64,000 bases of DNA, taken from contig CAKRNA010000006.1 in the NCBI GenBank assembly GCA_934365195.1, forward strand, positions 62,001-126,000. Direction: 5' to 3'. Below, in pieces: positions 50,209 to 59,552 of the stretch. Made by a program: the position numbers and the translations under genes. The notes under the pieces were generated by a model. It was not told the DNA's origin. It saw nothing but the letters and a program-made list of their open reading frames with translations, and made no database searches. Position 1 is the first letter of the stretch; each line of letters begins with the position of its first letter. The DNA comes from an uncultured Clostridia bacterium (GTDB taxonomy: Bacteria > Bacillota > Clostridia > Christensenellales > CAAEEZ01).

Positions 50209-52638
50209 TTACGCTAAAACGATATTTATCAATCTGTTAGGTATAGCAATAAGTTTCTTTACGGTTTTGCCTTGGATTAGTTCTTTTACGGTTTCGTCAT
50301 TAAGCACTAATTTTTCAAGTTCCTCTTTGCTTATTGAGGAAGGAACTACGATTTTTGCCTTTACCTTGCTGTTGATTTGAACGGCAAGTTCCACCTCGTC
50401 AAGAACAAGCGCTTTTTCGTCGTAGATCGGGTATTTTTGGTTAAATACCGAGCCCTTGAAGAATCCGCATTTCTCGTTGATTTCCTCAGCAAAGTGAGGG
50501 GTGATAGGTGCAAGTAGTAGGATTAAATCCTTCAAACAGTCCTCGTAAAGCCTATTTTTAACTTCGCAAGAAGCGTCGTATTTGTTTAGTGCGTTGGTAA
50601 GTTCCATAATCTTAGCAATAGCGGTGTTGAACGCAAAGTCGTCCATATCGGTAGTGCAAGCCTTAATGGTGTTGTTACGAACGTAATTTAGTTCCTTTTC
50701 AGCCTTTTGGTAAGGTGCGTCAACGTACTTGTAAGATTTAGCGGTTTCGTACATTCTGTCCACTTTTTCGATATACTTGTTGATAGCCTTAATGCCGTCC
50801 TCGTTCCAAGGGCCACCGTCGATATAACTAAATCCGAACATTAAGTACATTCTAAATACGTCCGAACCAAACTCTTTTACAAAAGTGTCAGGAGAGATTA
50901 CGTTGCCCTTTGACTTGCTCATTTTGTTTCCGTCGCTGCCTAGGATAGTGCCTTGGTGAACAAGCGACTGGAATGGCTCGTCAAAACTTAAATAGCCCAT
51001 ATCCCTTAACGCTTTGGTGAAAAATCTTGCGTAAAGTAGGTGCATACAAGCGTGCTCAGCACCGCCGATATACTTGTCAACAGGTAGCATTTTGTCCACG
51101 ATTTCCTTATTGAAAGCCTCTTTGTCGTTGTGCGGATCGGCATAACGCAAGAAGTACCAACTTGAACATACGAAAGTGTCCAAAGTGTCCACCTCACGCT
51201 TTGCAGGGCGTCCACAGATAGGGCAAACGGTGTTTACGAATTCGTCACACTTAGCAAGCGGAGATTTTCCGTCAGGCTTAAACTCTACGTTGTAAGGAAG
51301 TTCCACAGGTAGTTGCTCCTCAGGAACGGGAACAATGCCACAATGGTCGCAGTAAACTACAGGAATCGGGCAACCCCAGTACCTTTGCCTTGAAACCAGC
51401 CAGTCACGTAGCCTGTAATTAGTTACAAGCCTTCCGTTTCCGTCCTCTTTCAGTTTTTTGGTGATAGCAGCCTTAGCCTCTTCGGTGGTCATACCGTCAA
51501 AGCCCGGGGTGTTACAGACGATACCCTCTTCGCAGTATGGCAAAGTGTCGTCGCCGTTAGGGTTTTGAATTACTCTAACGATAGGCAAGTTGTGTTTTTT
51601 AGCAAAGATATAGTCTCTATCGTCGTGAGCGGCAACGCCCATTACAGCGCCCGTGCCGTAACTTGCTAGTACGTAGTCGGCAACAAGAACGGGAACTTTT
51701 TCGTTGTTTATAGGGTTAATGGCGTAAGCACCTGTAAATACGCCCGTTTTTTCACGAGCGGTGGATAGCCTTTCGATTTCGTTAATTTTAGCGCAATCCT
51801 CTCTATACTTTTCCACAATCGCCTTATTTTCAGGGGTGGTGATTTTGTCCACAAGTTCGTTTTCAGGGGCAAGAACAACGTAGGTTACGCCGTTTAGGGT
51901 GTCCACACGGGTGGTGAATACGTTAAACTTCTCGCCGGAAGTTAAGGTGAAAGTAACCTCTGTACCGGTGGATTTACCTATCCAATGCTTTTGCATTAGC
52001 ACCGTCTTTTTAGGCCAGTCCAAAGTGTCTAAGCCTTGAAGCAACTCCTCAGAATAGTCGGTGATTTTGAAGAACCATTGCGTAAGGTTTTTCCTAATTA
52101 CTTCAGAGCCACATCTTTCGCAACGATTGTCTACGACTTGCTCGTTAGCAAGAACGGTTTGGCAACTAGGACACCAGTTAACAGGCGCTTCCTTTCTGTA
52201 AGCAAGACCGTGCTTGTAAAGTTGTAAGAAAATCCATTGAGTCCACTTATAATACTCAGGGGTGCAGGTGATTACCTCGTTTTCCCAGTTAAAAGTAGCG
52301 CCCATTTCTTTTAGGGTTTCTTCCATCGTTGCTATATTTTTCATCGTGCTGTCTTTAGGGTGAACGCCGGTTTTAATAGCGTAGTTTTCAGCAGGCAAAC
52401 CGAAAGCGTCAAATCCCATTGGTTGAAAAACTTCGTAGCCTTGCATACGCTTAAAACGTGCGTAACTGTCGCTAGGACCGTAGTTATACCAGTGTCCAAC
52501 GTGAAGTTTAGCAGCAGAAGGGTAGGAGAACATTTCGAGTACGTACCATTTTTTGTCCATATTCTCTTTATGGAACTTGTACAACTCGCTTTCTTCCCAA
52601 ATTTTTTGCCACTTTTTCTCGGTTTCAACTAAATTCAT
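50209..52638 (-). CDS. leuS: Leucyl-tRNA synthetase
   Basis: A 809-residue class I synthetase. The HIGH-type motif is LHVGHWYNYGPSD (about 45-57), zinc-binding Cys pairs are in CPSCQTV and CERCGSEV, the CP1 editing domain spans about residues 225-415 (TRVDTLNGVTYVVLAPEN; GAVMGVAAHDDRD), and KMSKS is in GNKMSKSKGNVISPD. It leads the leuS-serS operon from a TTGACA/TAGTAT promoter at 52706-52678. Upstream leader is short with no T-box. Length is normal. Confidence 0.98.
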   Translation of the reverse strand: MNLVETEKKWQKIWEESELYKFHKENMDKKWYVLEMFSYPSAAKLHVGHWYNYGPSDSYARFKRMQGYEVFQPMGFDAFGLPAENYAIKTGVHPKDSTMKNIATMEETLKEMGATFNWENEVITCTPEYYKWTQWIFLQLYKHGLAYRKEAPVNWCPSCQTVLANEQVVDNRCERCGSEVIRKNLTQWFFKITDYSEELLQGLDTLDWPKKTVLMQKHWIGKSTGTEVTFTLTSGEKFNVFTTRVDTLNGVTYVVLAPENELVDKITTPENKAIVEKYREDCAKINEIERLSTAREKTGVFTGAYAINPINNEKVPVLVADYVLASYGTGAVMGVAAHDDRDYIFAKKHNLPIVRVIQNPNGDDTLPYCEEGIVCNTPGFDGMTTEEAKAAITKKLKEDGNGRLVTNYRLRDWLVSRQRYWGCPIPVVYCDHCGIVPVPEEQLPVELPYNVEFKPDGKSPLAKCDEFVNTVCPICGRPAKREVDTLDTFVCSSWYFLRYADPHNDKEAFNKEIVDKMLPVDKYIGGAEHACMHLLYARFFTKALRDMGYLSFDEPFQSLVHQGTILGSDGNKMSKSKGNVISPDTFVKEFGSDVFRMYLMFGFSYIDGGPWNEDGIKAINKYIEKVDRMYETAKSYKYVDAPYQKAEKELNYVRNNTIKACTTDMDDFAFNTAIAKIMELTNALNKYDASCEVKNRLYEDCLKDLILLLAPITPHFAEEINEKCGFFKGSVFNQKYPIYDEKALVLDEVELAVQINSKVKAKIVVPSSISKEELEKLVLNDETVKELIQGKTVKKLIAIPNRLINIVLA

Positions 52639-52677
52639 TTTTATTCTCCATACGTTAAATTATAATATATATTTTTA

Positions 52678-52706
52678 ATACTAATACTATTACAAAATTA
52701 TGTCAA
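52678..52706 (-). promoter_or_regulatory. leuS-serS promoter
   Basis: On the minus strand TTGACA (52706-52701), 17-base spacer, TAGTAT (52683-52678). Confidence 0.65.
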
Positions 52707-52838
52707 TCTAATTTTGACGTAAGAGAGGCACGGCAAGGGTTAATTTTTTCTTAAATTCTGCTAAAAGGAAGAATTTTTTATTAAAACGAGCGGAAAATTA
52801 AAAAAATTACTTAACCAAACACAATTATTGAAGTAATA

Positions 52839-52867
52839 TTGCAATTTTACTTAAAATATTGTATGAT
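52839..52867 (+). promoter_or_regulatory. Promoter of the GH27-GH2 operon
   Basis: TTGCAA (52839-52844), 17-base spacer, TATGAT (52862-52867), 43 bases before the ATG. Ribosome binding site AAGGAGAG. Confidence 0.6.
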
Positions 52868-52910
52868 AAAAATGGATAATTTTGAAAGATGATTTTATAA
52901 GGAGAGAGAG

Positions 52911-54575
52911 ATGGCAAGATTAAATAAAGCATGTCCTATATGCTTTTTAAAAAACGTTTTCAAACCAAAATACGCTTTGGTTGATATAAATACGGACGAA
53001 GTTTTTAATAACGGCGTTTTGTTGACTCCGCCTATGGGTTGGAGCAGTTGGAACTGTTTTAGAAATAAAATCAGCGAGGAGATGATACTTGACGTAGCAA
53101 AGGCTTACCAAAAGAGCGGTCTTATCGAGGCAGGCTACAAGTACTTCAACCTAGACGACGACTGGCATTCTAGTTTGCGTGACGAAAACGGCGAACTTCA
53201 AGGCGATTTGTCCAAGTTCCCAAGAAACGTAGCGCCACTTGTAAAAGACCTTAACGATATGGGGCTAAAAGTGGGCATTTATTCGTCTAACGGCACTCTT
53301 ACTTGCGAGGATTTGCCTGCAAGCGAGGGCAACGAGGACAGAGACGCTTACACCTTTGCAAAGTGGGGCATAGAGTACTTTAAGTACGACTTCTGCCACA
53401 ACGTACCGCTATCTAAAAACGCACCGCTTATTTCTGTTATGAGCCTTGCAAAACTTGGCGAAAAGGAGAAGTATTCTTACAGCGTGGATACGGCGCACCT
53501 TGAAGGCTCGGCTAGGATATTTAAGGATAAAAAGTTGCCAAACGGCAAGTTCGTATCGGGCTTAGACGCAAACAAGGGCTCTATTACGTTTGAAAACGTA
53601 AACGTGGACGAGGCGGGCAAATACGCCCTAACCCTTACCGTTAAAAAGTACGGCTGGACTTACGATAAGTATGCAATGATAATCGTAAACGGCAACAAAA
53701 AATACGAGATTTCCACCCCGGGCTGTAAGCCTTGGAACGACTATACGAGGTGTCAAGTCGTAGTGGAACTTGAAAAGGGCGTGAACACGATAAAAATATT
53801 CAACCCGATTGCAACTAGAGTGGACAGCGCAAGGATTCTTTACAAGCGTATGAGCGACGCTTTAATCAGGCAAACCGAAAGGCACGCAAAAGAAACGGGC
53901 AGCGAGGTTAAGCCGATTGCTTTTTCTATTTGCGAATGGGGATTCAACAAGCCGTATTTGTGGGGAAGATTTACGGGCAATTTGTGGAGAACCACTATGG
54001 ATATCCGCCCGTGGATAACCCTAATCAACAAAATATATCGCCACAACGTAAAACTGTACGAGTACGCAGGCGTTGGCACTTACAACGATCCCGATATGTT
54101 AGAGGTGGGCAACGGCAAACTTACCCCAAATCAAAACAAATCGCACTTCTCGTTGTGGTGTATGATGGCGTCGCCTTTAATTCTCGGTAACGACCTAAGA
54201 AAGTTTATTTTGCCAAACGGCGAAGTGGACGAAAGCAACGAAACCTTGAAGATAATCACTAATAAAAACCTAATAGCAATCGACCAAGACAAACTATGCA
54301 AGCCTGCAAAACCTATTAAGTTAGGCAGGATTGACATATTAGCAAGACCATTAGAGAGCGGCAGAGTTGCGCTATGCTTATACAACAAGTCAAGGATAGG
54401 CAAAACCGCTCGTTTCGACGTAAGGAAACTAATTAACGACAAGTACGTTTGCCTAGACGAGGCTAAGGCTTACGAAATTGTAGAGCAATGGAGCGGGGAA
54501 ACCGCAGAGGAAAAAATCAGCGTAAAATTAGAGGCGTTCCAGTCTAAAGTTTACGTTATTACCCCTATAAAATAA
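52911..54575 (+). CDS. GH27 alpha-galactosidase-like enzyme with an inserted carbohydrate-binding module
   Basis: A 554-residue glycosidase without a signal peptide. The GH27 barrel starts LLTPPMGWSSWNCF (about 37-50); the likely nucleophile is Asp160 in EYFKYDFCHN, the likely acid/base Asp364 in LWRTTMDIRPW, and NDPDMLEVGN (392-401) is a family motif. Between about residues 193 and 312 the barrel is interrupted by a CBM6/35-like beta-sandwich (AHLEGSARIF, FVSGLDANKGSITFENVNVD, and GVNTIKIFNP). An N-terminal CPIC segment is extra. Paired with the GH2 gene 10 bases downstream, it probably removes terminal alpha-galactose or N-acetylgalactosamine from imported glycans. Confidence 0.88.
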   Translation: MARLNKACPICFLKNVFKPKYALVDINTDEVFNNGVLLTPPMGWSSWNCFRNKISEEMILDVAKAYQKSGLIEAGYKYFNLDDDWHSSLRDENGELQGDLSKFPRNVAPLVKDLNDMGLKVGIYSSNGTLTCEDLPASEGNEDRDAYTFAKWGIEYFKYDFCHNVPLSKNAPLISVMSLAKLGEKEKYSYSVDTAHLEGSARIFKDKKLPNGKFVSGLDANKGSITFENVNVDEAGKYALTLTVKKYGWTYDKYAMIIVNGNKKYEISTPGCKPWNDYTRCQVVVELEKGVNTIKIFNPIATRVDSARILYKRMSDALIRQTERHAKETGSEVKPIAFSICEWGFNKPYLWGRFTGNLWRTTMDIRPWITLINKIYRHNVKLYEYAGVGTYNDPDMLEVGNGKLTPNQNKSHFSLWCMMASPLILGNDLRKFILPNGEVDESNETLKIITNKNLIAIDQDKLCKPAKPIKLGRIDILARPLESGRVALCLYNKSRIGKTARFDVRKLINDKYVCLDEAKAYEIVEQWSGETAEEKISVKLEAFQSKVYVITPIK

Positions 54576-54585
54576 GAGGTATTTT

Positions 54586-56373
54586 ATGAAAATTCTTAGT
54601 ACAAATTTTGGCAAAGCAATCGACAAAAACAATCCGCTACCTGAGTATCCAAGACCTCAAATGGTAAGGGATAATTACCTAATGCTTAACGGATATTGGG
54701 ATTATGCAATATGCAATATCAACAAAACGAGGAATAAGTACGACGGCAAAATCGTAGTTCCGTTTTCGCCCGAGGCAAAACTTTCAGGCGTGCAAAGGCA
54801 AGTATCTCCTGACGACGTATTGTACTATAAAAAGGAGTTTAAACTTGACTTTTTGAAAGATAAACCTCGTGTTTTGTTGCATTTTGATGCTGTTGACTAT
54901 ATTGCGGAGGTTACTCTAAACGGCGTGGTTATAGGCAAGCACAACGGCGGATTTTTGCCGTTTACATTCGACGTAACTAATTACGTAGACAAGGAAAACG
55001 TGCTTGAAGTAAAGGTGACTGATCCTACCGACACGATGGCGCAAGCAAGAGGAAAGCAGAAGTTAAAAAGAGGCGGCATTTTCTACACGGCGCAAAGCGG
55101 TATTTGGCAAAGCGTGTGGATAGAGCAAGTGGCTGAAAACTACGTGGAAAAGATAAAACTTACCCCCGATATCGATACTCGCACATTAGAGTTGAAACTT
55201 TTCCCGTCGGGCGAGATTGAAAAGAAAAAAATCAAAGTCAGCCTAAGAGGAGAGGTGGTTTTGGAGCAAGAGTTTACCCAAAACGAATGCACCCTTCAAT
55301 TTGGCGAGGTGGAGTTGTGGTCGCCTGAAAATCCGACTTTGTACGACTACGAAATAACCGCAGGAGAGGATAGTTTTACGGGCTATTTTGCAATGCGCAA
55401 GTTCAGTACAAAGGTAGCCGACGACGGAAAAACAAGGTTTTATTTAAACAATTTGCCGTACTTCCAAAGCGGGCTATTAGACCAAGGCTACTGGCCTGAC
55501 GGACTACTTACCGCTCCTAGCGACGAGGCTATGATTTACGATATTAAAACCATGAAAGAAATGGGCTTTAATATGTTAAGAAAACATATCAAAATAGAGC
55601 CGCTTAGGTGGTATTATCATTGCGACAGGCTGGGCATGATAGTATGGCAGGACTTTGTAAACGGTGGTGGCAAAATCCACATGGGTAGAATGGGTATTGC
55701 AGGAATGTTGCACCTACCCGTTTCGGACACGAATTACAAGTTCTTCTCTAGGACGAACATTATGGGCAGAGCCGAGTATCTAAACGAAGTGGAGCAAACT
55801 ATCGAGCATTTGTACAACGTGCCGTCTATTGCCGTATGGGTTCCGTTTAACGAGGGCTGGGGACAGTTTGACAGCGCTATGGTGGTAAGCAAAATTTTGT
55901 CCATCGACGACACGAGGCTTATCGACCACGCAAGCGGTTGGGTGGACCAAAGAATAGGCGATTTTAGAAGTTTGCACGTGTACTGGCGCAAGGTAAGAAT
56001 ACCAAAAGACGCTAGGTGCGTTGCTTTAACCGAGTTCGGTGGCTATTCGCTAGCGGTTGACGGGCATTACGCTAAAAACAAAAAGGCGTTCGGCTACAAG
56101 TTTATGAAGAGTAGCGAGGTGCTTGAAGTAGGGTTAAAGAGGTTGTTCGAAAGAGATATTATCGGCAATATCGAAAAGGGCTTGTCCGCATCTATTTACA
56201 CGCAACTTAGCGACGTGGAGGACGAGATTAACGGACTACTTACCTACGACAGAAAGGCGGAAAAAGTTAGCAAGGAAAAAATGCAGGAAATCAACGTTGC
56301 AATTCAAGATAAGTTTAACGAGGTGCTAGGTAGCAAACTTCCAAACGGCAAGTATCAAGTTAAGGAAGACTAA
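54586..56373 (+). CDS. GH2-family glycoside hydrolase (beta-galactosidase/glucuronidase superfamily)
   Basis: A 595-residue glycosidase without a signal peptide. The N-terminal jelly-roll sugar-binding domain (about 30-180) shows DAVDYIAEVTLNGVVIGKHN and GGFLPFTFDVT; an Ig-like domain follows, then a barrel with the acid/base Glu423 in VPFNEGWGQFD and the nucleophile Glu483 in ALTEFGGYSLAV. It is shorter than LacZ and lacks C-terminal LacZ domains. It is co-transcribed with the GH27 gene, with a ribosome binding site at the junction. Substrate is not evident. Confidence 0.9.
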   Translation: MKILSTNFGKAIDKNNPLPEYPRPQMVRDNYLMLNGYWDYAICNINKTRNKYDGKIVVPFSPEAKLSGVQRQVSPDDVLYYKKEFKLDFLKDKPRVLLHFDAVDYIAEVTLNGVVIGKHNGGFLPFTFDVTNYVDKENVLEVKVTDPTDTMAQARGKQKLKRGGIFYTAQSGIWQSVWIEQVAENYVEKIKLTPDIDTRTLELKLFPSGEIEKKKIKVSLRGEVVLEQEFTQNECTLQFGEVELWSPENPTLYDYEITAGEDSFTGYFAMRKFSTKVADDGKTRFYLNNLPYFQSGLLDQGYWPDGLLTAPSDEAMIYDIKTMKEMGFNMLRKHIKIEPLRWYYHCDRLGMIVWQDFVNGGGKIHMGRMGIAGMLHLPVSDTNYKFFSRTNIMGRAEYLNEVEQTIEHLYNVPSIAVWVPFNEGWGQFDSAMVVSKILSIDDTRLIDHASGWVDQRIGDFRSLHVYWRKVRIPKDARCVALTEFGGYSLAVDGHYAKNKKAFGYKFMKSSEVLEVGLKRLFERDIIGNIEKGLSASIYTQLSDVEDEINGLLTYDRKAEKVSKEKMQEINVAIQDKFNEVLGSKLPNGKYQVKED

Positions 56374-56394
56374 ATAGTAAAAAGCAAATAAGTT

Positions 56395-56424
56395 TTAAAA
56401 AGAGCCAAACGGCTCTTTTTATTA
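56395..56424 (+). terminator. GH27-GH2 terminator
   Basis: AAAAAGAGCC (56397-56406) pairs with GGCTCTTTTT (56411-56420) around AAAC. Confidence 0.9.
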
Positions 56425-56755
56425 TAAAAAAACAATGCTGAAACGCTAGTAAATAGTGGCAGTTTAGAAATCAACGTTGCGTTTAATCGGAGAAAACGAA
56501 GGCAAGTTTAATCGGGCAAAACAAAAGTACTCTAAGCGAAAAAAATAAATAAAGCAAATACGCCAAGATAGGTAGGTAGGGATAAGTAAATACAAAAAAT
56601 ATAAATAAGGATAAGCAAGAAAAAAGCGTAGGGAAGGTTGGTATGTGGAAAAAACAACAAAGCGTGCTTTAAAAAAGGGGCAAAAGCCGAGGGAATAAGG
56701 ATAAGTAAAAAGCGATAAAAACCATAAAAAAGCGCAGGGGATTGTGCGGTGGGTA
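56425..56755. other. Gene-free spacer with purine-rich words
   Basis: About 330 bases. A CGCTAGTAAATAGTGG motif lies at 56444-56459. The rest is a purine-rich stretch with repeated GATAAGTAAA and AAAAAGCG words. Minus-strand frames here are low-complexity artefacts. No gene. Confidence 0.6.
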
Positions 56756-56783
56756 AATAAAAAAGCGTGCCAAAAAGCACGCA
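56756..56783 (-). terminator. Terminator of the YbjQ pair
   Basis: On the minus strand GCGTGC (56782-56777) pairs with GCACGC (56770-56765), then a T-run. Confidence 0.82.
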
Positions 56784-56821
56784 AAGTTTTCTAGTAAACG
56801 GTGTTAAATTTTATAGAAGGC

Positions 56822-57175
56822 TTAGAAAAGTTGGTCACAAGAAGGGTTATCTTCCGTGCCCTTATCCAAAAACCTAATTGCAGTACCGTAGGCAATTACT
56901 TCGGCAGCACCCGTTATGATTGTGGACGAGGTGTACTTTATGCCAAGGATAGCGTCTGCACCCATACCCGTAGCCTCCTCAACCATACGTTTAGTAGCGT
57001 ATTGCCTTGCCTCGTTCATCATTTTGGTGTAGGAGCGCAGTTCTCCGCCAAAAATACTTTTTAGCGAGGAGAAAATATCTTTAAACACGTTCTTAGTTTG
57101 CACCATATTGCCCTTAACTATGCCAAGAACTTCGTATTGTCTGTTTGGAACGTTATCAATAGTTGCTAATATCAT
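56822..57175 (-). CDS. YbjQ/UPF0145-family protein
   Basis: A 117-residue protein of the YbjQ (heavy-metal-binding-like) family, which forms pentamers; the role is uncertain. Typical segments are YEVLGIVKGNMVQTKNVFKD, LRSYTKMMNEARQYATKRM, and GADAILGIKYTSSTI. The ribosome binding site lies inside the upstream gene and the two overlap by 20 bases. Metal binding is assumed from the family only. Terminated by the hairpin at 56756-56783. Confidence 0.88.
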   Translation of the reverse strand: MILATIDNVPNRQYEVLGIVKGNMVQTKNVFKDIFSSLKSIFGGELRSYTKMMNEARQYATKRMVEEATGMGADAILGIKYTSSTIITGAAEVIAYGTAIRFLDKGTEDNPSCDQLF

Positions 57176-57383
57176 CGTCTTTGGTCTCCTTTATTTCTTT
57201 AATTCGTTGTAAACATACCCCTATTGATACTACCGATAATGCGGACGGCACTAAAAGTAGTATGATTTTAAGCCACAATTCTATATCGGGAATTTTGGTA
57301 AAGCCGTATGCCATAAGCACTAAAAATGCGATTAGTACGATAGCGATAACGATAGGCGCTACGTAATGTTTAAAGTTTTTCAT
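57156..57383 (-). CDS. Small two-helix membrane protein, unknown
   Basis: A 75-residue protein with two predicted membrane helices (about 9-31 and 36-58) and a charged cytoplasmic tail ending KETKDDDISNY. A GGAG ribosome binding site precedes ATG. It overlaps the YbjQ gene by 20 bases, implying co-translation and a shared role. Not recognised further. Confidence 0.7.
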   Translation of the reverse strand: MKNFKHYVAPIVIAIVLIAFLVLMAYGFTKIPDIELWLKIILLLVPSALSVVSIGVCLQRIKEIKETKDDDISNY

Positions 57384-57530
57384 TTTTACTCCGTTTTTAT
57401 CATTATATCACAAAAACTTAAAAATCCAACAAAACCTATAAAGTTAAGGAAAATATCGTTTTATTTTATTGCTAATTCGTGTTATAATGTATTAAATACT
57501 GTAAAATACGGTTAAAAATAAGGATTTAGT

Positions 57531-58181
57531 ATGAAAAAACTTTGTGTATTTGATTTGGACGGAACGCTAACCGACACGTTAGAAAACCTTGCTTACGTAA
57601 CTAACGCCGCACTTGGAAAATTCGGCATCAGTCCTAGCCCGACGGAAAAGTTTAAGTATTTTGCCGGCGACGGCACGAAAATGCTTATAAAAAGGGTGAT
57701 GGAATATCAAAATGCGGATATGGAAAATTACGACGCTTGCCTTAAAGAGTATCTTGACTTGTTTGAAACTAAGTGCTCGTATCTGGTTAAGCCGTACGAC
57801 GATATCGTAAACCTAATAAAAGAGTTAAAAGCAAGAAGAATGCACCTTGCCGTGTACTCTAACAAGCCGCACGAAATGGCTATCAGCGTGGTGGAGGAAA
57901 TCTTTGGAAAGGGTACGTTTGATATAATTATCGGGCAGAGAGAGGGGCACGAGGTAAAGCCTTCTGCGGAAGGTGTGTTTGAAGCAATGGAGAAGTTTAA
58001 CGTAAAAGCAAAGGACGTGCTGTACGTGGGCGACACCAACACCGACGTAAAAACGGGCAAGAACGCAGGCGTATTTACTATCGGCGTAACTTGGGGTTTT
58101 AGAACGAGAGAGGAACTAGAAAAGGCGGGAGCGGACGTGATTATAGATAATCCGCTACAAGTATTGAACTATTTAGATTAA
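57531..58181 (+). CDS. HAD-superfamily phosphatase, phosphoglycolate phosphatase-like
   Basis: A 216-residue HAD hydrolase. Motif I FDLDGTLTDTLENL has the nucleophile Asp at residue 8; motif II is AVYSNKPHEMA; motif III KPSAEG; motif IV YVGDTNTDVKTGKNAG. The cap is helical and C1-type, as in Gph. It converts phosphoglycolate or a related metabolite. It begins a run with yqeY (15 bases apart) and ridA, all in the same direction. Confidence 0.88.
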   Translation: MKKLCVFDLDGTLTDTLENLAYVTNAALGKFGISPSPTEKFKYFAGDGTKMLIKRVMEYQNADMENYDACLKEYLDLFETKCSYLVKPYDDIVNLIKELKARRMHLAVYSNKPHEMAISVVEEIFGKGTFDIIIGQREGHEVKPSAEGVFEAMEKFNVKAKDVLYVGDTNTDVKTGKNAGVFTIGVTWGFRTREELEKAGADVIIDNPLQVLNYLD

Positions 58182-58196
58182 CAGGAGGAAAGAGAG

Positions 58197-58619
58197 ATGT
58201 TATTAGAGGATTTAAAAAAAGAAAAAGTAGCCTATATGAAAGAAAAAAACAAAGAGGCTGTAAACGCTATGAACGCACTTATCAATAAGGCAATGCTACT
58301 AACTATCGAAAAGAGAAAGGACGGCTTAGACCTTACCGACGCCGACGTAGACGTACTATTGCAAAAGACGGAAAAAGAACTTATCGAGGAGCAAGTTGCT
58401 TACAAAAACGCAGGCAGAGAGGAGACCGTTCAAAGCCTAGAAGTTCAACTTGAAACCATCAGAAAGTACTTGCCAAAACTACTTAGCGACGACGAAATCA
58501 AGGAAATAATCAGGTCGCTAGACGATAAATCTATGCCTAACGTAATGAAGTACTTTAAGGCTAATTACAACGGCAAAGTAGATATGAAAAGAGTAGGAAT
58601 AGTATTGAAACAAATATAG
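58197..58619 (+). CDS. yqeY: GatB/YqeY domain-containing protein
   Basis: A 140-residue helical protein made of the GatB/YqeY tRNA-interacting domain. Landmarks: MLLEDLKKEKVAYMKEKN, IDEQ-like EEQVAYKNAGREE, and the ending LDDKSMPNVMKYFKANYNG with VGIVLKQI. Stand-alone YqeY is believed to act on tRNA or its amidation; its true function is unknown. Ribosome binding site AGGAGGAAAG. Confidence 0.88.
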   Translation: MLLEDLKKEKVAYMKEKNKEAVNAMNALINKAMLLTIEKRKDGLDLTDADVDVLLQKTEKELIEEQVAYKNAGREETVQSLEVQLETIRKYLPKLLSDDEIKEIIRSLDDKSMPNVMKYFKANYNGKVDMKRVGIVLKQI

Positions 58620-58652
58620 AATTATATAACGTAAAAGATGAAGGAGTAAGAA

Positions 58653-59024
58653 ATGGAAGTTATTTATTCAAACCACGCCCCAGAGGCAATAGGTCCGTAT
58701 TCGCAAGCAATTAAGGTGGACGGATTTTTGTTTACGTCGGGGCAAATCCCTATTAACTCTGTTACAGGGGACGTAATAATCGGTGATATCACAAACCAAA
58801 CCGAACAAGTGTGCAGAAACTTGCAAGAGGTGTTATCGGCGGCAGGCGTGGGCTTTGCAAACGTAATCAAAACCACTTGTTTTCTTAAAGATATGTCGGA
58901 CTTTGCTAGGTTTAACGAAGTGTACGCAAAGTACTTTGTGTCTAAGCCGGCAAGAAGTTGCGTTGCGGTAAAAACCTTGCCGAAAGACGTTTTGGTGGAA
59001 ATTGAACTAATTGCAAAATTATAA
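58653..59024 (+). CDS. ridA: RidA-family enamine/imine deaminase
   Basis: A 123-residue trimeric enzyme that hydrolyses reactive 2-aminoacrylate formed by PLP enzymes. It shows NHAPEAIGPYSQAIKVDG, the pocket-forming SGQIPINSVTGDV, the active-site Arg in PARSCVAVKTLPKDVLVEIE and length typical for the family. Ribosome binding site AAGGAG. Last gene before a strong terminator. Confidence 0.95.
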   Translation: MEVIYSNHAPEAIGPYSQAIKVDGFLFTSGQIPINSVTGDVIIGDITNQTEQVCRNLQEVLSAAGVGFANVIKTTCFLKDMSDFARFNEVYAKYFVSKPARSCVAVKTLPKDVLVEIELIAKL

Positions 59025-59025
59025 C

Positions 59026-59054
59026 ATAAAACGAGGTTTATACCTCGTTTTTGT
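59026..59054 (+). terminator. HAD-yqeY-ridA terminator
   Basis: AAAACGAGGT (59028-59037) pairs with ACCTCGTTTT (59042-59051) around TTAT. Confidence 0.9.
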
Positions 59055-59099
59055 GTGTATAAAAGCAGTTTTATGTGATTTTGGATAAAGAGAGAGAGT

Positions 59100-59552
59100 A
59101 TGATAAAAGTAGCGTTTGTTTGCCATGGTAATATTTGTAGGTCGCCTATGGCTGAGATGATTATGGCAAAAAGAATAAAGGAAGAAGGGCTGGACGGTAT
59201 TGTTACGGTGCTTTCGTTTGCAACCTCGCTTGAGGAGATAGGAAATGGCGTACATTACGGAACGAGGGCGGTACTAGGAAGGCGAGGAGTACCCGTTTTG
59301 CCGCACAAAGCCACTAGGATAACGAAGAGCGATTACGATAATATGGATTATATAATATGTATGGATAATAACAATATACGTAATCTTAACTACTTGCTTG
59401 GCGAATGCGACAAAGCCACGTTGCTACTGTCTTACTGTCAGGACGAGGGAGAGGTGGACGATCCGTGGTACACAGGCGACTTTGAAAGGGCGTATTACGA
59501 TATATCCCGAGGAGTTGAGGGACTAATCGGGCACATTAAGGAGAATTTATGA
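59100..59552 (+). CDS. Low-molecular-weight protein tyrosine phosphatase
   Basis: A 150-residue LMW-PTP. The P-loop CHGNICRS has catalytic Cys8 and Arg14; the general acid is in DDPWYTGDF. Such enzymes dephosphorylate tyrosine kinases of capsule or exopolysaccharide systems, or arginine phosphate (McsB) in Firmicutes; the YwlE-like arginine phosphatase role is possible but not decided, since residue 12 here is Ile rather than the Thr that marks YwlE. The downstream HAD gene overlaps by 4 bases. Confidence 0.92.
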   Translation: MIKVAFVCHGNICRSPMAEMIMAKRIKEEGLDGIVTVLSFATSLEEIGNGVHYGTRAVLGRRGVPVLPHKATRITKSDYDNMDYIICMDNNNIRNLNYLLGECDKATLLLSYCQDEGEVDDPWYTGDFERAYYDISRGVEGLIGHIKENL

